Positions 10,123 to 20,754 of a DNA stretch of 64,000 bases are shown here, piece by piece. Each line of letters opens with the position of its first letter. Position 1 is the stretch's first letter. This DNA comes from Ashinkailepas kermadecensis (lineage: Eukaryota; Arthropoda; Thecostraca; Neolepadidae): positions 96,001-160,000 of the forward strand of contig JAOTOM010003819.1 of assembly GCA_034440615.1 (NCBI GenBank), in the 5' to 3' direction. The notes under the pieces are model-generated. The model did not search any database. It worked only from the letters and a program-made list of their open reading frames with translations, and had not been told where the DNA came from. The translations under genes were made by a program, and so were the position numbers.

Positions 10123-12778
10123 CTGCAGCGGCGGCGCCGCCGAGGGCGGGCGCGCCGCCAGCAGTGACACCGCGGCCATCGATTCGCTCGGAAGCGTCTC
10201 GAGTGCGGGGTGAAGTGGAATGTTAAGCACGCTTTAATGTCATTCCATGCCGGACATTAGCATCGTGGGTTATGTGCTCTGAGTGCGGCTACCAAAGCAC
10301 AAGTCCATCATACATGGTGGGAACGAAGGGATCCGGTGTCCGCAATGGAATTATTTATCAGCTCTCACAGAGTTGACATCAACCATGCCATGCTGAAATT
10401 ACTGGAGATGTTGAAGGGACACTCAATCATCGTAATCCTTTCGATAAAAATGTGTAATGGTACCTTCGTATTTCAGTTATAAGATACTGTAAAATTGTGT
10501 TGTTAGCGGCCTCATTTCAGAACGTATACACTCCCAGATTACGCTGGGATTAATCTCACCAATTAGTCGCGCAATGAATACACGATCTGCAACGAATTTC
10601 CCTCGTGACGCGTAGAACATCCATCAGCATCATATCGGACCCTGGCATGCTTTGACCGGACCAAATTCAAACCGCACTGGGTGGCCATATAAATGCACGG
10701 GTGCCTCTGGAGCATTGAGTGCCCTCTCGGTGCACAAGGCCGGGCAAACGGGATGATGTTTCCACTGCCTCGCTACAACCATGTGTCTAAAATCTGTACC
10801 TACGTTTTTGGGACAAACATACCGGAATTGTACGATATGACACTCTGCCCTTCACCCACTCCGCAGGCTGATGTAATTGTACGATATGACACTCTGCCCT
10901 TCACCCACTCCTCTTCTGGCATGGCGATTCTGCTATAGGATGAGTTCGAAATGACAAGAGCTACCGAGTAGCCATACTGGTATGCGGCTTTGACGGATGA
11001 GAAATGACATTTGAAAAAGTAATTCCATGAACACCGGTACACATGTCTCTTGTATTTGCAATTTACTCTTGACCACACCGCCACCTGTCCTGATATCAAG
11101 CCGGCTTAGTCATTGGAATATGGCATGGAAATGCACGAAAATCCTACACGTATCAACATTCTTTAGGGTGTAGGATTTGCTTGGTGACTAATTGCTACAT
11201 GTCTATACCTAAAGGGTATGCACTGGGCCCAGACGTGTAGCAAACTGTTGTTTTCAGCACGTGCCAAGTGATGCACATTCACATTCATTCATAAGAGCAA
11301 AAATATAACTGGAGCAAATTGTCACGCGAAAGCGAAGGCCTAAGCCATGGGCCAAGAAATCACGGTTACCTAACACCTACCTGCTTAAATGCTAAACTTA
11401 CGGGCATATCCAGCGCCCGAATGTCCAGCGGGAAGTCGGCCAAAAAGCAAACTTCCCTATCTCGCGTCCCAGGCTTGGACTAAATGTATCTCAACCGGTT
11501 TGAAGTGATCTCTCAGAAACTCATCACACTCGTCACCAGCCGACATTAAACCCATACTAGGTGGATTTCGTAGCCGCAATTATTTGTATATATTTTGTTA
11601 AACCTGAGGACACTGTAAGCAGCAGAGCCGAGGACTGTTTGCTGTACAGCTCAGCGGCTGTAGGGTGGGTGGCGTTACTGGTCACGGCACGAAACAAGAC
11701 GGGGTGAACGCAGTGCTTACCTGTGCTCACTACGACTGCCAGTAACTATGCATCAACACGCGACGAAGTAGCTGTCAAACAGAAACACAACCCGATAAAA
11801 CGAAGAAAATCCAACCAACAACCGGTCAATACAGCCCAAACTCAAACGGAAATAAACAGGCACACGGACACCTCTTTTTATTGAGTAGATAAATAATGAT
11901 ATATACAACAAAAAGTGACTTGAGATGACAAAATATAGCATCAACGGAAGCAAAAAGACATACACAACGAAATAACTTCAACGGCATCCGGTGCATTCGC
12001 AACGCGAGCGCCTCTCGTGTATAAGCAGTGCTTTACCAGATAAACAAGCAACAGACCGTTTTGCTCTGACGTATTGACTCAGTTGTATGTACTGAACTCA
12101 GTACTGAACAAACCAGATGCGTAAATTGTGTTGAACTGCTGGTTCATAAGAAGACAAGTAGATTACAAATCACAGACCAAAATTTGGGAAGCTGTTAATG
12201 TGTCCATTGTCAAACAGTCCCGCTTGGCAGCATCTCCAGATGAGCGCACTGTCGCAATGCTTCTAAACATAAATGCAGCATTGCGAGGCTGGCGGGTGAC
12301 CAATGCGCAAATCAAGATGATAATGAAGGAATGTCAGCACAAACGCATGTTACTGCACTTGTCAAAGGTCAAATCATAGCGAAGTCCTCTCAAGCATGCT
12401 GGACACAAACTATTCATCTTGCAGGGCGCTGGGGTTGTGGAAGCTCGTAGCTCGTAAAGACCATCGAAAACAGAAGCCGTACAAACACAAAAAAAACTCA
12501 AATGCATGCTGAGAACATTTCGGTTCAGCGAACATGGACAGGTCTCAACAACCCCTACTGCTACGAAGCCGTCAAACACACGCAAAAGCTAGACAAAACC
12601 ACGCGACGCAAAATCAAACAAAATAAAACATGCCCCAGGGTACATGATCCGAAAATAAAAATATTTACAGGCGGCGACAACACGAAGCGACGGCTCGGGT
12701 GGCCAGGAGCGGCCATCCAGCTGACTGGCTGCACCACCGGGGGACCACCACCAGCGTGTCACACCATCAGCAACTCAC
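10123..12778. other. ajm-1 intron, mostly unique AT-richer sequence
   Basis: The intron lies between the exons at 12779-13645 and 9865-10122. It holds a 52-bp direct duplication at 10830-10913. No other repeat or gene was recognised; short open frames such as that at 12128-12379 have no recognisable domain. Confidence 0.5.
10830..10913. repeat. Direct duplication, 52-bp spacing
   Basis: A 33-bp segment beginning GTACGATATGACACTCTGCC occurs twice, 52 bp apart, with no differences seen. Confidence 0.85.
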
Positions 12779-13645
12779 CGAACTCGTACTGATCGCCCTT
12801 GCTCTGGTCGCGGCCGGGTGGCGCCGCCTCGGGAAGTGGCGCGACGCTGCCCGCCGCCAGCGTGTCGGTGATCACGGCGCTCGCCGCCTCGGGTGTGGTC
12901 GGCTCGTCGGTCGGCTTAGTGCCCACGAACGCCGTCTCCAGCCAGACGGGCCTCTTGGAGGGCGACGTGGAGCGCGAGCCGCGCGCGCCGGCCGGCGAGC
13001 GGCGGCGCGACCGTGGCGAGCCGCCTCCGCGGCCCATGTCACTCACACTGCCCTGGTTGGACGTGCTAGCCGCCGAGTCAAAGTAATGCACTATGGCGCT
13101 GGTCACCTCCTTGATGGAGCTGTGGATGTCCACGTCGGGCGGCAGCGGCCGCACGGGCCCCACGAAGCCGCTGCTGTCGGCGGCGCGCGGCAGACTCAGC
13201 GGCGGCGCGCTCAGGTTGCCCTCGCTGCGGTTGCGCGCGAAGCTGGTGGCCAGCCGGTCGACGGGCGTCTGGTAGCCCTGACTGAGCCGCTCCTGACTGC
13301 GCCAGCCCATGTATGGCCGCTGGCCGACCCGCCCGCCGCTCAGACTGCCGCCGGCGCTGCCCACCGGGCTCTGCGTGCCGCTGCTCGTCTGCGAGACGCG
13401 CGCCGAGCCGTACCGGTACATGCCGCCGCCGTAGTAGAGACCGCTGCGGTCACTGGGCGCCGGCGACGCGGCGCCCGAGCCGGGGCTGGTGAGACTCTCG
13501 CGCGAGGTGGTGCGCACGTAGCGCCAGTCCGGCGGCCGCACGCGCGTCGGGATCACCACCTTGGACTGGGCGGTGGGCGTGGTGCACCGGCTGGACTGCA
13601 GCGACTCCTTGGACGTCGACTTGGAGTTGAAGCCCGACCAGCCAC
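12779..13645 (-). CDS. ajm-1: ajm-1-like large internal exon, Ser/Pro/Arg-rich
   Basis: This exon encodes 289 residues of low-complexity Ser-, Pro-, Gly- and Arg-rich scaffold sequence. It begins GWSGFNSKSTSKESL and runs through TTSRESLTSPGSG, GQRPYMGWRSQERL and a conserved-looking segment DIHSSIKEVTSAIVHYFDSA to WLETAFVGTKPTDEP and QYEF. VGTKP here and VGTRYY in the next exon may be related motifs. The acceptor ACTCGGTCCCGCAG is strong and the donor is GAGTTCG|GTGAGT. Length 867 nt, phase 1 at both ends, consistent with the exons on either side. Disorder is inferred from composition. The open frame continues upstream of the acceptor into the intronic 9-bp repeat, which I exclude because of the splice signals. 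Confidence 0.83.
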
Positions 13646-14650
13646 CTGCGGGACCGAGTGTCGGCGTGAGACGCAGATCAGGCGAACACTTGGCGTGCTG
13701 CATGGCTGCGACACGTGTGCCGAGGGATGGCAAGCGTTCACCAGAGATGAGAGCAGCTAGACGCACATGGGGCAGCCGGTACAGCCGGTGCAGCCGGTAC
13801 AGCCGGTACAGCCGGTGCAGCCGGTACAGCCAGTGCAGCTCGAAAATACGTTGTTTTGCTTCGAAACTAGCCAAGCCAAGGTAAATTCAGTCCGTGCTGG
13901 GTGCTGGCAACGGAAACGGACGGCATACTCTTGACCCTTGTTCCCACAATTGGCAAGAAGACCACACCAGATTTGAGAGCAGCAAATTGTACCAAAATTA
14001 CGACAACCGAATGGAAAGAAACGCAAACGTACAACTCGCAAGGACCATGTGACAGAAGCACTTCACTCACATTAACTTTCTTTGTACATTGATGAACAGG
14101 AGCATATCCCCATCCTGTGCAGGAAAATACACCCATGATTGAAGTTCACACCATCATTGCACCGCCCGATACATGGGGTAAAGGGCAGAAAAGGAAGAAT
14201 ATAACCTCATGCCTCACCACCTCCAGGGGTGTCGGACACATCGCACTACTGTCAGACCACTGCACTCTTCGAAGCTTCAGCTCATATCTTGTTCCAACTA
14301 ATGACGATGAAATGAAGTATTGCAACATAAAACCGCAATATTTCCATCAATTCAAACCGAAGTTGTTATAATGTGCGATTCAAGCTTACTCTTGTTGCAT
14401 GTTTACAATTCGTGACTGGAAAGTTTATAGGCTTTCCTCCTACGGGAGGAAACATGTGATATATCGTTGAAGTGAGATAGATAGCTTGTACCCAACATGC
14501 CATACCTTATAAGGTATGTTGACTAACATGATGAAATGGGGTCAGCTCGACGCATTCTGTCTAAAGGCTGTTCTGTGCCGTTTTTGAGAACACAAGGAGG
14601 CACAGTTGAAGAAAGGCAAGCAGGTGCGCCTAGATGCTTTCGGTACGGCT
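13646..14650. other. ajm-1 intron, exon-proximal unique part
   Basis: Apart from the 9-bp repeat at 13772-13840, nothing was recognised. Open frames on both strands lack domains. Confidence 0.45.
13772..13840. repeat. 9-bp tandem repeat
   Basis: CAGCCGGTA and CAGCCGGTG alternate for nearly eight units, about 130 bp upstream of the ajm-1 exon acceptor at 13645. The minus-strand frame reads an apparent Leu-Tyr-Arg/Leu-His-Arg tripeptide repeat, but it lies in the intron. Confidence 0.9.
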
Positions 14651-15558
14651 AGCGGAGCCCAAAGCGATGTCATTGTGTTGCTGATCCACTAGAGATAACG
14701 GAGCCCAAAGCGATGTCATTGTGTTGCTGATCCACTACAGATAACGGAGCCCAAAGCGATGTCATTGTGTTGCTGATCCACTAGATAACGGAGCCCAAAG
14801 CGATGTCATTGTGTTGCTGATCCACTAGAGATAACGGAGCCCAAAGCGATGTCATTGTGCTGCTGATCCACTAGAGATAACGGAGCCCAAAGCGATGTCA
14901 TTGTGTTGCTGATCCACTACAGATAACGGAGCCCAAAGCGATGTCATTGTGTTGCTGATCCACTAGAGATAACGGAGCCCAAAGCGATGTCATTGTGTTG
15001 CTGATCCACTACAGATAACGGAGCCCAAAGCGATGTCAATGTGTTGTTGATCCACTACAGATAACGGAGCCCAAAGCGATGTCATTGTGTTGCTGATCCA
15101 CTACAGATAACGGAGCCCAAAGCGATGTCATTGTGTTGCTGATCCACTACAGATAACGGAGCCCAAAGCGATGTCATTGTGTTGCTGATCCACTAGATAA
15201 CGGAGCCCAAAGCGATGTCATTGTGTTGCTGATCCACTACAGATAACGGAGCCCAAAGCGATGTCATTGTGTTGTTGATCCACTACAGATAACGGAGCCC
15301 AAAGCGATGTCATTGTGTTGCTGATCCACTAGATAACGGAGCCCAAAGCGATGTCATTGTGTTGCTGATCCACTAGAGATAGCGGAGCCCAAAGCGATGT
15401 CATTGTGTTGTTGATCCACTACAGATAACGGAGCCCAAAGCGATGTCATTGTGTTGTTGATCCACTACAGATAACGGAGCCCAAAGCGATGTCATTGTGT
15501 TGCTGATCCACTAGATAACGGAGCCCAAAGCGACGTCATTATGTTGCTGATCCACTAC
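14651..15558. repeat. About 46-bp tandem array in the large ajm-1 intron (about 20 units)
   Basis: Units begin GGAGCCCAAAGCGATGTCAT and end GCTGATCCACTA. A 4-base length variant at the unit junction (with or without AGAG/CAG before ATAACGG) and the GTTGCTG/GTTGTTG variant recur in patches. No open frame of note. Confidence 0.95.
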
Positions 15559-16356
15559 ACAACCAGAACAAGACGGGCGGTGATGTATCATTTTGTCATA
15601 GGCGTCTACCCGCGCCGTACCTTGCCACTCAGTGACAAGTTTCCTGTCCCTCGGTGCATGGGAGATGGCCTCATGAAAATCTGATGTGCTCCGTAAAGCC
15701 ACACACCGTCTCCGCCGCCGGCCGCTGGTGGGCTCTGCAGCGCAGTGTAGATGAACTGCTGGCATGCCCCACAGTTCCGGGTGCTGTAGTACGTAAAAAA
15801 AGAGCTCAGCACTCTGCTCCAGATCCTGGCACAATGGCAATTTTTGCAGCATTATAGAACGTTAATGTAGCTTCTGGTGTATGCCCATTGTGAAGAGAAA
15901 AAGCTCGCTGGCGCATACGGCATTCTTGCACATGACAGCATGACGCTGCACCTAGGCACGCACAGCTTCACAGCTTCACAGCTTCACAGCTTCACAGCTT
16001 CACAGCTTCACAGCTTCACGAAACCTGCCGAAGGTGCCCCTTCTTCGGGGGACAATTCATCACGCCAGTATCGCCTAACATGAGAATGTCTGGGTTCTGC
16101 TGTTCCAAGTCATTCTGTGGGTATTCTCCGGGAGCTGACACCGGTGGCGCAGCCAGGAGCAGACAATAATCTACATGGACGTCGCCATGCTGTGAGAGGC
16201 GAGTCCGCTTACGCGATGCTCTGATGTTTCATCTTTGGTGGCGGCGAAGAGCTGGGCAGAACAGATGTGGAATGTGCCCTAGACCAGCTGCCGAGTTTAG
16301 ATGGGTGGAACAGTTCACGGAATAACGGAGGTGAGACTGTGAGAGCCAGCTGCTAG
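15559..16356. other. Unique intronic sequence with a short microsatellite-like tract
   Basis: It contains only the 8-bp repeat at 15961-16020. No exon could be supported. Confidence 0.45.
15961..16020. repeat. 8-bp tandem repeat, about seven units
   Basis: CAGCTTCA is repeated perfectly head to tail. Confidence 0.95.
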
Positions 16357-16466
16357 GTGCAGTGTAGTGTGGTGGCACGGTCACCGGGTGCAGTGTAGTG
16401 TGGTGGCACGGTCACCGGGTGCAGTGTAGTGTGGTGGCAAGGCCACCGGGTGCAGTGTAGTGTGGT
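16357..16466. repeat. 31-bp minisatellite, left part (interrupted by a SINE)
   Basis: About three and a half units of GTGCAGTGTAGTGTGGTGGC plus a CGGTCACCGG or AGGCCACCGG ending. It is the same array as 16626-16915, split by the SINE at 16467-16625. Confidence 0.93.
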
Positions 16467-16625
16467 TGGTTATTGGTTTTACGACACGTCGACCGTTGGG
16501 TCATGTAGCGTCGCCAATCTCTCACGCCGATTGGTCGCGGGCGAAGAGTAGTGACAGGTGAGACTCGAACCCACAACCTTTCGATTGTGAGACGAGCATC
16601 TTACCCCTAGACCACTCGTCCCCAC
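16467..16625 (-). mobile_element. Full-length tRNA-derived SINE inserted in a minisatellite
   Basis: On the minus strand the 159-bp element begins with a tRNA-like head: an A box TGGTCTAGGGG and a B box GGTTCGAGTCTC at tRNA spacing. A tRNA-unrelated body follows, and the element ends CGTAAAACCAATAACCA. It is flanked by perfect 14-bp copies of CAGTGTAGTGTGGT (16453-16466 and 16626-16639). Because the right copy breaks the phase of the surrounding 31-bp array, it is a genuine target-site duplication and not just the next repeat unit. The anticodon arm pairs poorly, so this is not a functional tRNA. SINEs of this kind depend on a partner LINE; which one is unknown here. Confidence 0.9.
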
Positions 16626-16915
16626 CAGTGTAGTGTGGTGGCACGGCCGCCGGGTGCAGTGTAGTGTGGTGGCACGGCCGCCGGGTGCAGTGTAGTGTGG
16701 TGGCACGGCCGCCGGGTGCAGTGTAGTGTGGTGGCACGGCCGCCGGGTGCAGTGTAGTGTGGTGGCACGGCCGCCGGGTGCAGTGTAGTGTGGTGGCACG
16801 GCCGCCGGGTGCAGTGTAGTGTGGTGGCACGGCCGCCGGGTGCAGTGTAGTGTGGTGACACGGCCGCCAGGTGCAGTGTAGTGTGGTGGCATGGCCGCCG
16901 GGCACAGTGTAATGC
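16626..16915. repeat. 31-bp minisatellite, right part
   Basis: About nine units ending in CGGCCGCCGG; the last units carry more changes. Minus-strand open frames through the array (for example 16607-17032) exist only because the unit has no stop in those frames. Confidence 0.93.
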
Positions 16916-17027
16916 AGTGGAGCAGTTCACCAATGAGTTGGAACTATGCCATGTATCGGCCGGCAGCCGGCAGCCGCTGCCCAGGGCGGTGCCGGCGGCC
17001 CACCGGCGACACCCTGTGTACTTACTA

Positions 17028-17262
17028 CTCACCCGCTAGGGAGCCGGAACCCGTCCACTGGCAACACCCTGTGAGCTCACCACTCACCTGCCAGTGAGTC
17101 AGAGCCACACCGGCAACACCCTGTGTACTACTACCCACCCGCTAGGGAGCCGGAACCCGTCCACTGGCAACACCCTGTGAGCTCACCACTCACCTGCCAG
17201 TGAGTCAGAGCCACACCGGCAACACCCTGTGTTCTTACTACTCACCCGCTAGGGAGCCGGAG
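17028..17262. repeat. About 105-bp tandem duplication that includes the ajm-1 exon border
   Basis: CACCCGCTAGGGAGCCGGA occurs at about 17030, 17134 and 17243. The third is the true exon 3' end with its donor (on the minus strand TAGCGG|GTGAGT). The other two are copies in the intron, spaced 104 and 109 bp, with a shared filler containing CACTGGCAACACCCTGTG. Confidence 0.9.
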
Positions 17263-17405
17263 CCGTAGTCCCTGCGCAGGGGCGACTCGTGTTTGGCGGA
17301 TTTCTTGTACCACTCGGGTGTGTTGAGGTTGCGCAACGACCTCTGGAAGCTCAGCTCGTGCTCGCTCATCTGGCGTTCGCCCCGCATCAGCTCATTCTCG
17401 GGCGG
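17246..17405 (-). CDS. ajm-1: ajm-1-like exon, first one visible in the window
   Basis: This exon encodes 53 residues. They begin PPENELMRGERQMSE and include ELSFQRSLRNLNTPEWYKKS, an SL-x-x-L-x-x-P-x-WY motif that looks conserved, followed by YGSGSLAG. The acceptor TTGTGCCCGTTTCAG before 17405 is strong and gives phase 0; the donor CTAGCGG|GTGAGT gives phase 1, matching the next exon. At 160 nt this makes the total of the four exons 2814 nt, an exact multiple of three including the stop. Further 5' exons must lie upstream (higher coordinates). Assignment to ajm-1 rests on phase, strand and composition, not on a domain in this exon itself. Confidence 0.72.
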
Positions 17406-18119
17406 CTGAAACGGGCACAACACTGCTGAAACACAGCCAAAACACCAGTACCGCACTGCTGGCGCGCCGCTGGTGTAATGATGATGAAGTAATGCCGTGC
17501 ACCACATACTTCCGACACGGACGAGGACCCGCAACCTCCCACAACATGCAGCCACAAGATGATCACATTCATCAGCAAGCTACCGATACAATGAAGCTGT
17601 TGCTGAAATTCGACGCGCTGCAATATTAATGTTTGGACGATAAGATGAGACACAGGTGTGAAAATCCATTACTGAGATCAGTCTAGCCTGACTATGGCAC
17701 GAGGAAGGAAACGAGAAGCAGTGACGGCGAGCGCTGATTGGATACGGTTCGGCGCATGGGTGCGGAGCTGGGGATCCGCTATCCGATGTTCCGGCGTCTG
17801 GGTGGGGTGGGGGTGGGGGGCTGGTAATCGGCTACCAGGTTTTCCGGCGTCTGGATGCCGAGCTGGTGATCGGCTGCCCGATGTTCCGGCGTCTTGGTGG
17901 TGGGCTGGTGGCCAACTACCAGGTGTCACGGTGCCTGGGTGGTGGGCTGGTGATCGGCTTCCGGGTGTTTCGGCACCTTGGTGGGGGCTAGTGATCGGCC
18001 ACTCGATATCTGGGGAGTCCGGGTATGGTGTGGGTGTGGGTGTGGGGTTGAGGGTTGATGGCGAGAGGCAGTTTGGTGATTCGGCAACATTTTACTTGTG
18101 ATCAGGGGTGGTTGTGAGG
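17406..18119. other. Unique sequence grading into degenerate GC-rich repeats
   Basis: From about 17760 to 18010 there are roughly five degenerate units of about 55 bp sharing GGCTGGTGATCGGC and TGTTCCGGCGTCT. The plus-strand open frame at 17694-18101 follows these units and is not convincing as a gene. Confidence 0.5.
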
Positions 18120-19500
18120 TGGTTGTCCGGTGGAGGGGCGGCAGTCAGGTGATGGCTAGGTGCTGGTCAGGTGGTGCCGAGGTGCTGGTCAGGTGGTGAC
18201 TAGGTGCTGATCAGGTGGTGACTAGGTGCTGATCAGGTGATGACTAGGTGCTGATCAGGTGGTGACTAGGTGCTGGTCAGGTGGTGCCGAGGTGCTGGTC
18301 AGGTGGTGACTAGATGCTGGTCAGGTGATGGCTAGGTGCTGGTCAGGTGGTGCCGAGGTGCTGGTCAGGTGGTGACTAGGTGCTGATCAGGTGGTGACTA
18401 GGTGCTGATCAGGTGGTGCCGAGGTGCTGGTCAGGTGGTGCCGAGGTGCTGGTCAGGTGGTGACTAGGTGCTGATCAGGTGGTGACTAGGTGCTGATCAG
18501 GTGGTGACTAGGTGCTGGTCAGGTGGTACCGAGGTGCTGGTCAGGTGGTGCCGAGGTGCTGGTCAGGTGGTGACTAGGTGCTGATCAGGTGGTGACTAGG
18601 TGCAGATCAGGTGGTGACTAGGTGCTGATCAGGTGGTGCCGAGGTGCTGGTCAGGTGGTGACTAGGTGCTGGTCAGGTGGTGACTAGGTGCTGATCAGGT
18701 GGTGCCGAGGTGCTGGTCAGGTGGTGACTAGGTGCTGATCAGGTGGTGACTAGGTGCTGGTCAGGTGGTGACTAGGTGCTGGTCAGGTGGTGCCGAGGTG
18801 CTGGTCAGGTGGTGACTAGGTGCTGATCAGGTGGTGACTAGGTGCAGATCAGGTGGTGACTAGGTGCTGATCAGGTGGTGCCGAGGTGCTGGTCAGGTGG
18901 TGACTAGGTGCAGATCAGGTGGTGACTAGGTGCTGATCAGGTGGTGACTAGGTGCTGATCAGGTGGTGCCGAGGTGCTGGTCAGGTGGTGACTAGGTGCT
19001 GATCAGGTGGTGACTAGGTGCTGGTCAGGTGGTGACTAGGTGCTGATCAGGTGGTGACTAGGTGCTGGTCAGGTGGTGCCGAGGTGCTGGTCAGGTGGTG
19101 ACTAGGTGCTGATCAGGTGGTGACTAGGTGCAGATCAGGTGGTGACTAGGTGCTGATCAGGTGGTGCCGAGGTGCTGGTCAGGTGGTGACTAGGTGCAGA
19201 TCAGGTGGTGACTAGGTGCTGATCAGGTGGTGACTAGGTGCTGATCAGGTGGTGCCGAGGTGCTGGTCAGGTGGTGACTAGGTGCTGATCAGGTGGTGAC
19301 TAGGTGCAGATCAGGTGGTGACTAGGTGCTGATCAGGTGGTGACTAGGTGCAGATCAGGTCGTGCCGAGGTGCTGATCAGGTGGTGACTAGGTGCAGATC
19401 AGGTGGTGCCGAGGTGCTGGTCAGGTGGTGACTAGGTGCTGATCAGGTGGTGACTAGGTGCAGATCAGGTCGTGCCGAGGTGCTGATCAGGTGGATGCGA
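18120..19500. repeat. 22-bp minisatellite, about 60 units
   Basis: Units are of the form GACTAGGTGCTGATCAGGTG plus GT, with recurring variants (GCCGAGG in place of GACTAGG; CTGGTC, CAGATC). The order of variants repeats in blocks, for example around 18900 and 19190, indicating higher-order amplification. Confidence 0.96.
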
Positions 19501-19559
19501 GGTGCTGGCCAGGTGGTGGCAGGGCGACGGTCAGCACAGTTATCAATGCGTCGGACGAG

Positions 19560-19965
19560 GAGGCGTAGATGCGGACCAGGACAGGTCCGGATGAAGGCCC
19601 GGACCAAGACAGATCGGGGCGGTGAAGGTCCGGACCAAGACAGGTCAGGGCGGTGAAGGCCGGGGCCAAGACAGGTCAGGGCGGTGAAGGCCCGGACCAA
19701 GACAGGTCAGGGCGGTGAAGGCCGGGGCCAAGACAGGTCAGGGCGGTGAAGGCCCGGACCAAGACAGGTCAGGGCGGTGAAGGCCCGGACCAGGACAGAT
19801 CGGGGCGGTGAAGGCCCGGACCAGGACAGGTCAGGGCGGTGAAGGCCGGGGCCAAGGCAGGTCGGGGCGGTGAAGGCCCAGACCAGGACAGGTCAGGGCG
19901 GTGAAGGCCCGGACCAGGACAGATCAGGGCGGTGAAGGCCGGGGCCAAGACAGGTCGCGCGGCTC
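19560..19965. repeat. 31-bp minisatellite, about 12 units
   Basis: Units contain GACAGGTCAGGGCGGTGAAG followed by GCCCGGACCA or GCCGGGGCCA. It follows almost directly after the 22-bp array and shares the GGTCAGG core with it. Confidence 0.94.
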
Positions 19966-20401
19966 AACTAGAGCAGAACGACGAGGTGTAGGTTCGAACC
20001 AGGGAAAATAATCAGATACCCAAGCCGCCTGGGCAGGTCGGGTCGGTTGGGATCAGCGCCAGAGCAGAAACGTGTAGGTTCGAGCCACCGGCAGGTGCAC
20101 CAGCCCGGCTCCCGCAGACTGAACCACCCAGGTAGTTCAATCTGGAAGGCGATGTTCCAGTAACGGTACCAGGTACGCCACTGATTGTATTTCCCACCGA
20201 CATAGGAAAACACGGTGCCAAAGGAAGTCTGATCAAGGCTCATGGTGAAGTCACAACCGCCTCAGTACAAGCTGCAGACTGCAGTCGAGGCAGGCTGCAG
20301 CCAAAACAGAATGTAGACTGCAGCCGAGCTCAGACTAGCGAATGCAGCCGAGCCAGACTGCAGACGTCCAGTGGTGGCAGTGGTTGCGCGTCCGTCGGAT
20401 G
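19966..20401. other. Unique sequence with two tRNA B-box-like motifs
   Basis: GTAGGTTCGAACC (about 19989) and GTAGGTTCGAGCC (about 20074) both follow a similar GAGCAGAA context, so this may be a small duplication. No A box or element ends were found. Confidence 0.4.
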
Positions 20402-20550
20402 GCCGAGACTTGGCCAGTGCCGTGCGGCAGCTGGCAATACCATCGACTGTACCGGGCGGGAGGCCGTCCGGGCCGAGACTTGGCCAGTGCCGTGCGGCAG
20501 CTGGCAATACCATCGACTGTACCGGGCGGCAGGCCGTCCGGGCCGAGACG
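20402..20550. repeat. 70-bp duplication, two full units
   Basis: GCCGAGACTTGGCCAGTGCC starts at 20402 and 20472 with near-identical 70-bp units; a third begins at about 20542 and diverges. Confidence 0.9.
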
Positions 20551-20754
20551 TCGTGTCAGCGTCCTTAGTGACATCACGTATTCACATCTCGATGCTGGGC
20601 ATGAGACCTTGTCGAACTCCTGTGCAGTGATTCTGCAGTACAGCACACGAAGTGACGTCGCAGCACAAAGGCGCATACATTGCAATAATACAATCGACAC
20701 GAGTTACCGCTCGTCAGTGATTGATTGACTGATTTATTGATTGTGTTTACGGCG

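Noticed and set aside
12699..13760. 353-codon plus-strand frame
   Set aside because: Antisense shadow of the ajm-1 large exon.
13646..13874. Upstream extension of the ajm-1 large exon frame
   Set aside because: It reads through a strong splice acceptor (ending at 13646) into an intronic 9-bp repeat.
14651..15558. CRISPR array (regular repeats)
   Set aside because: There are no unique spacers between repeats; the units are contiguous and the context is eukaryotic.
16555..16625. A functional tRNA gene on the minus strand
   Set aside because: A and B boxes are good, but the anticodon arm pairs poorly and the unit continues into a SINE body with a target-site duplication.
19985..20095. tRNA-derived element from two B-box-like motifs
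   Set aside because: Two GGTTCGA-CC motifs without A boxes or ends; GGTTCGAACC is palindromic, so chance is likely.
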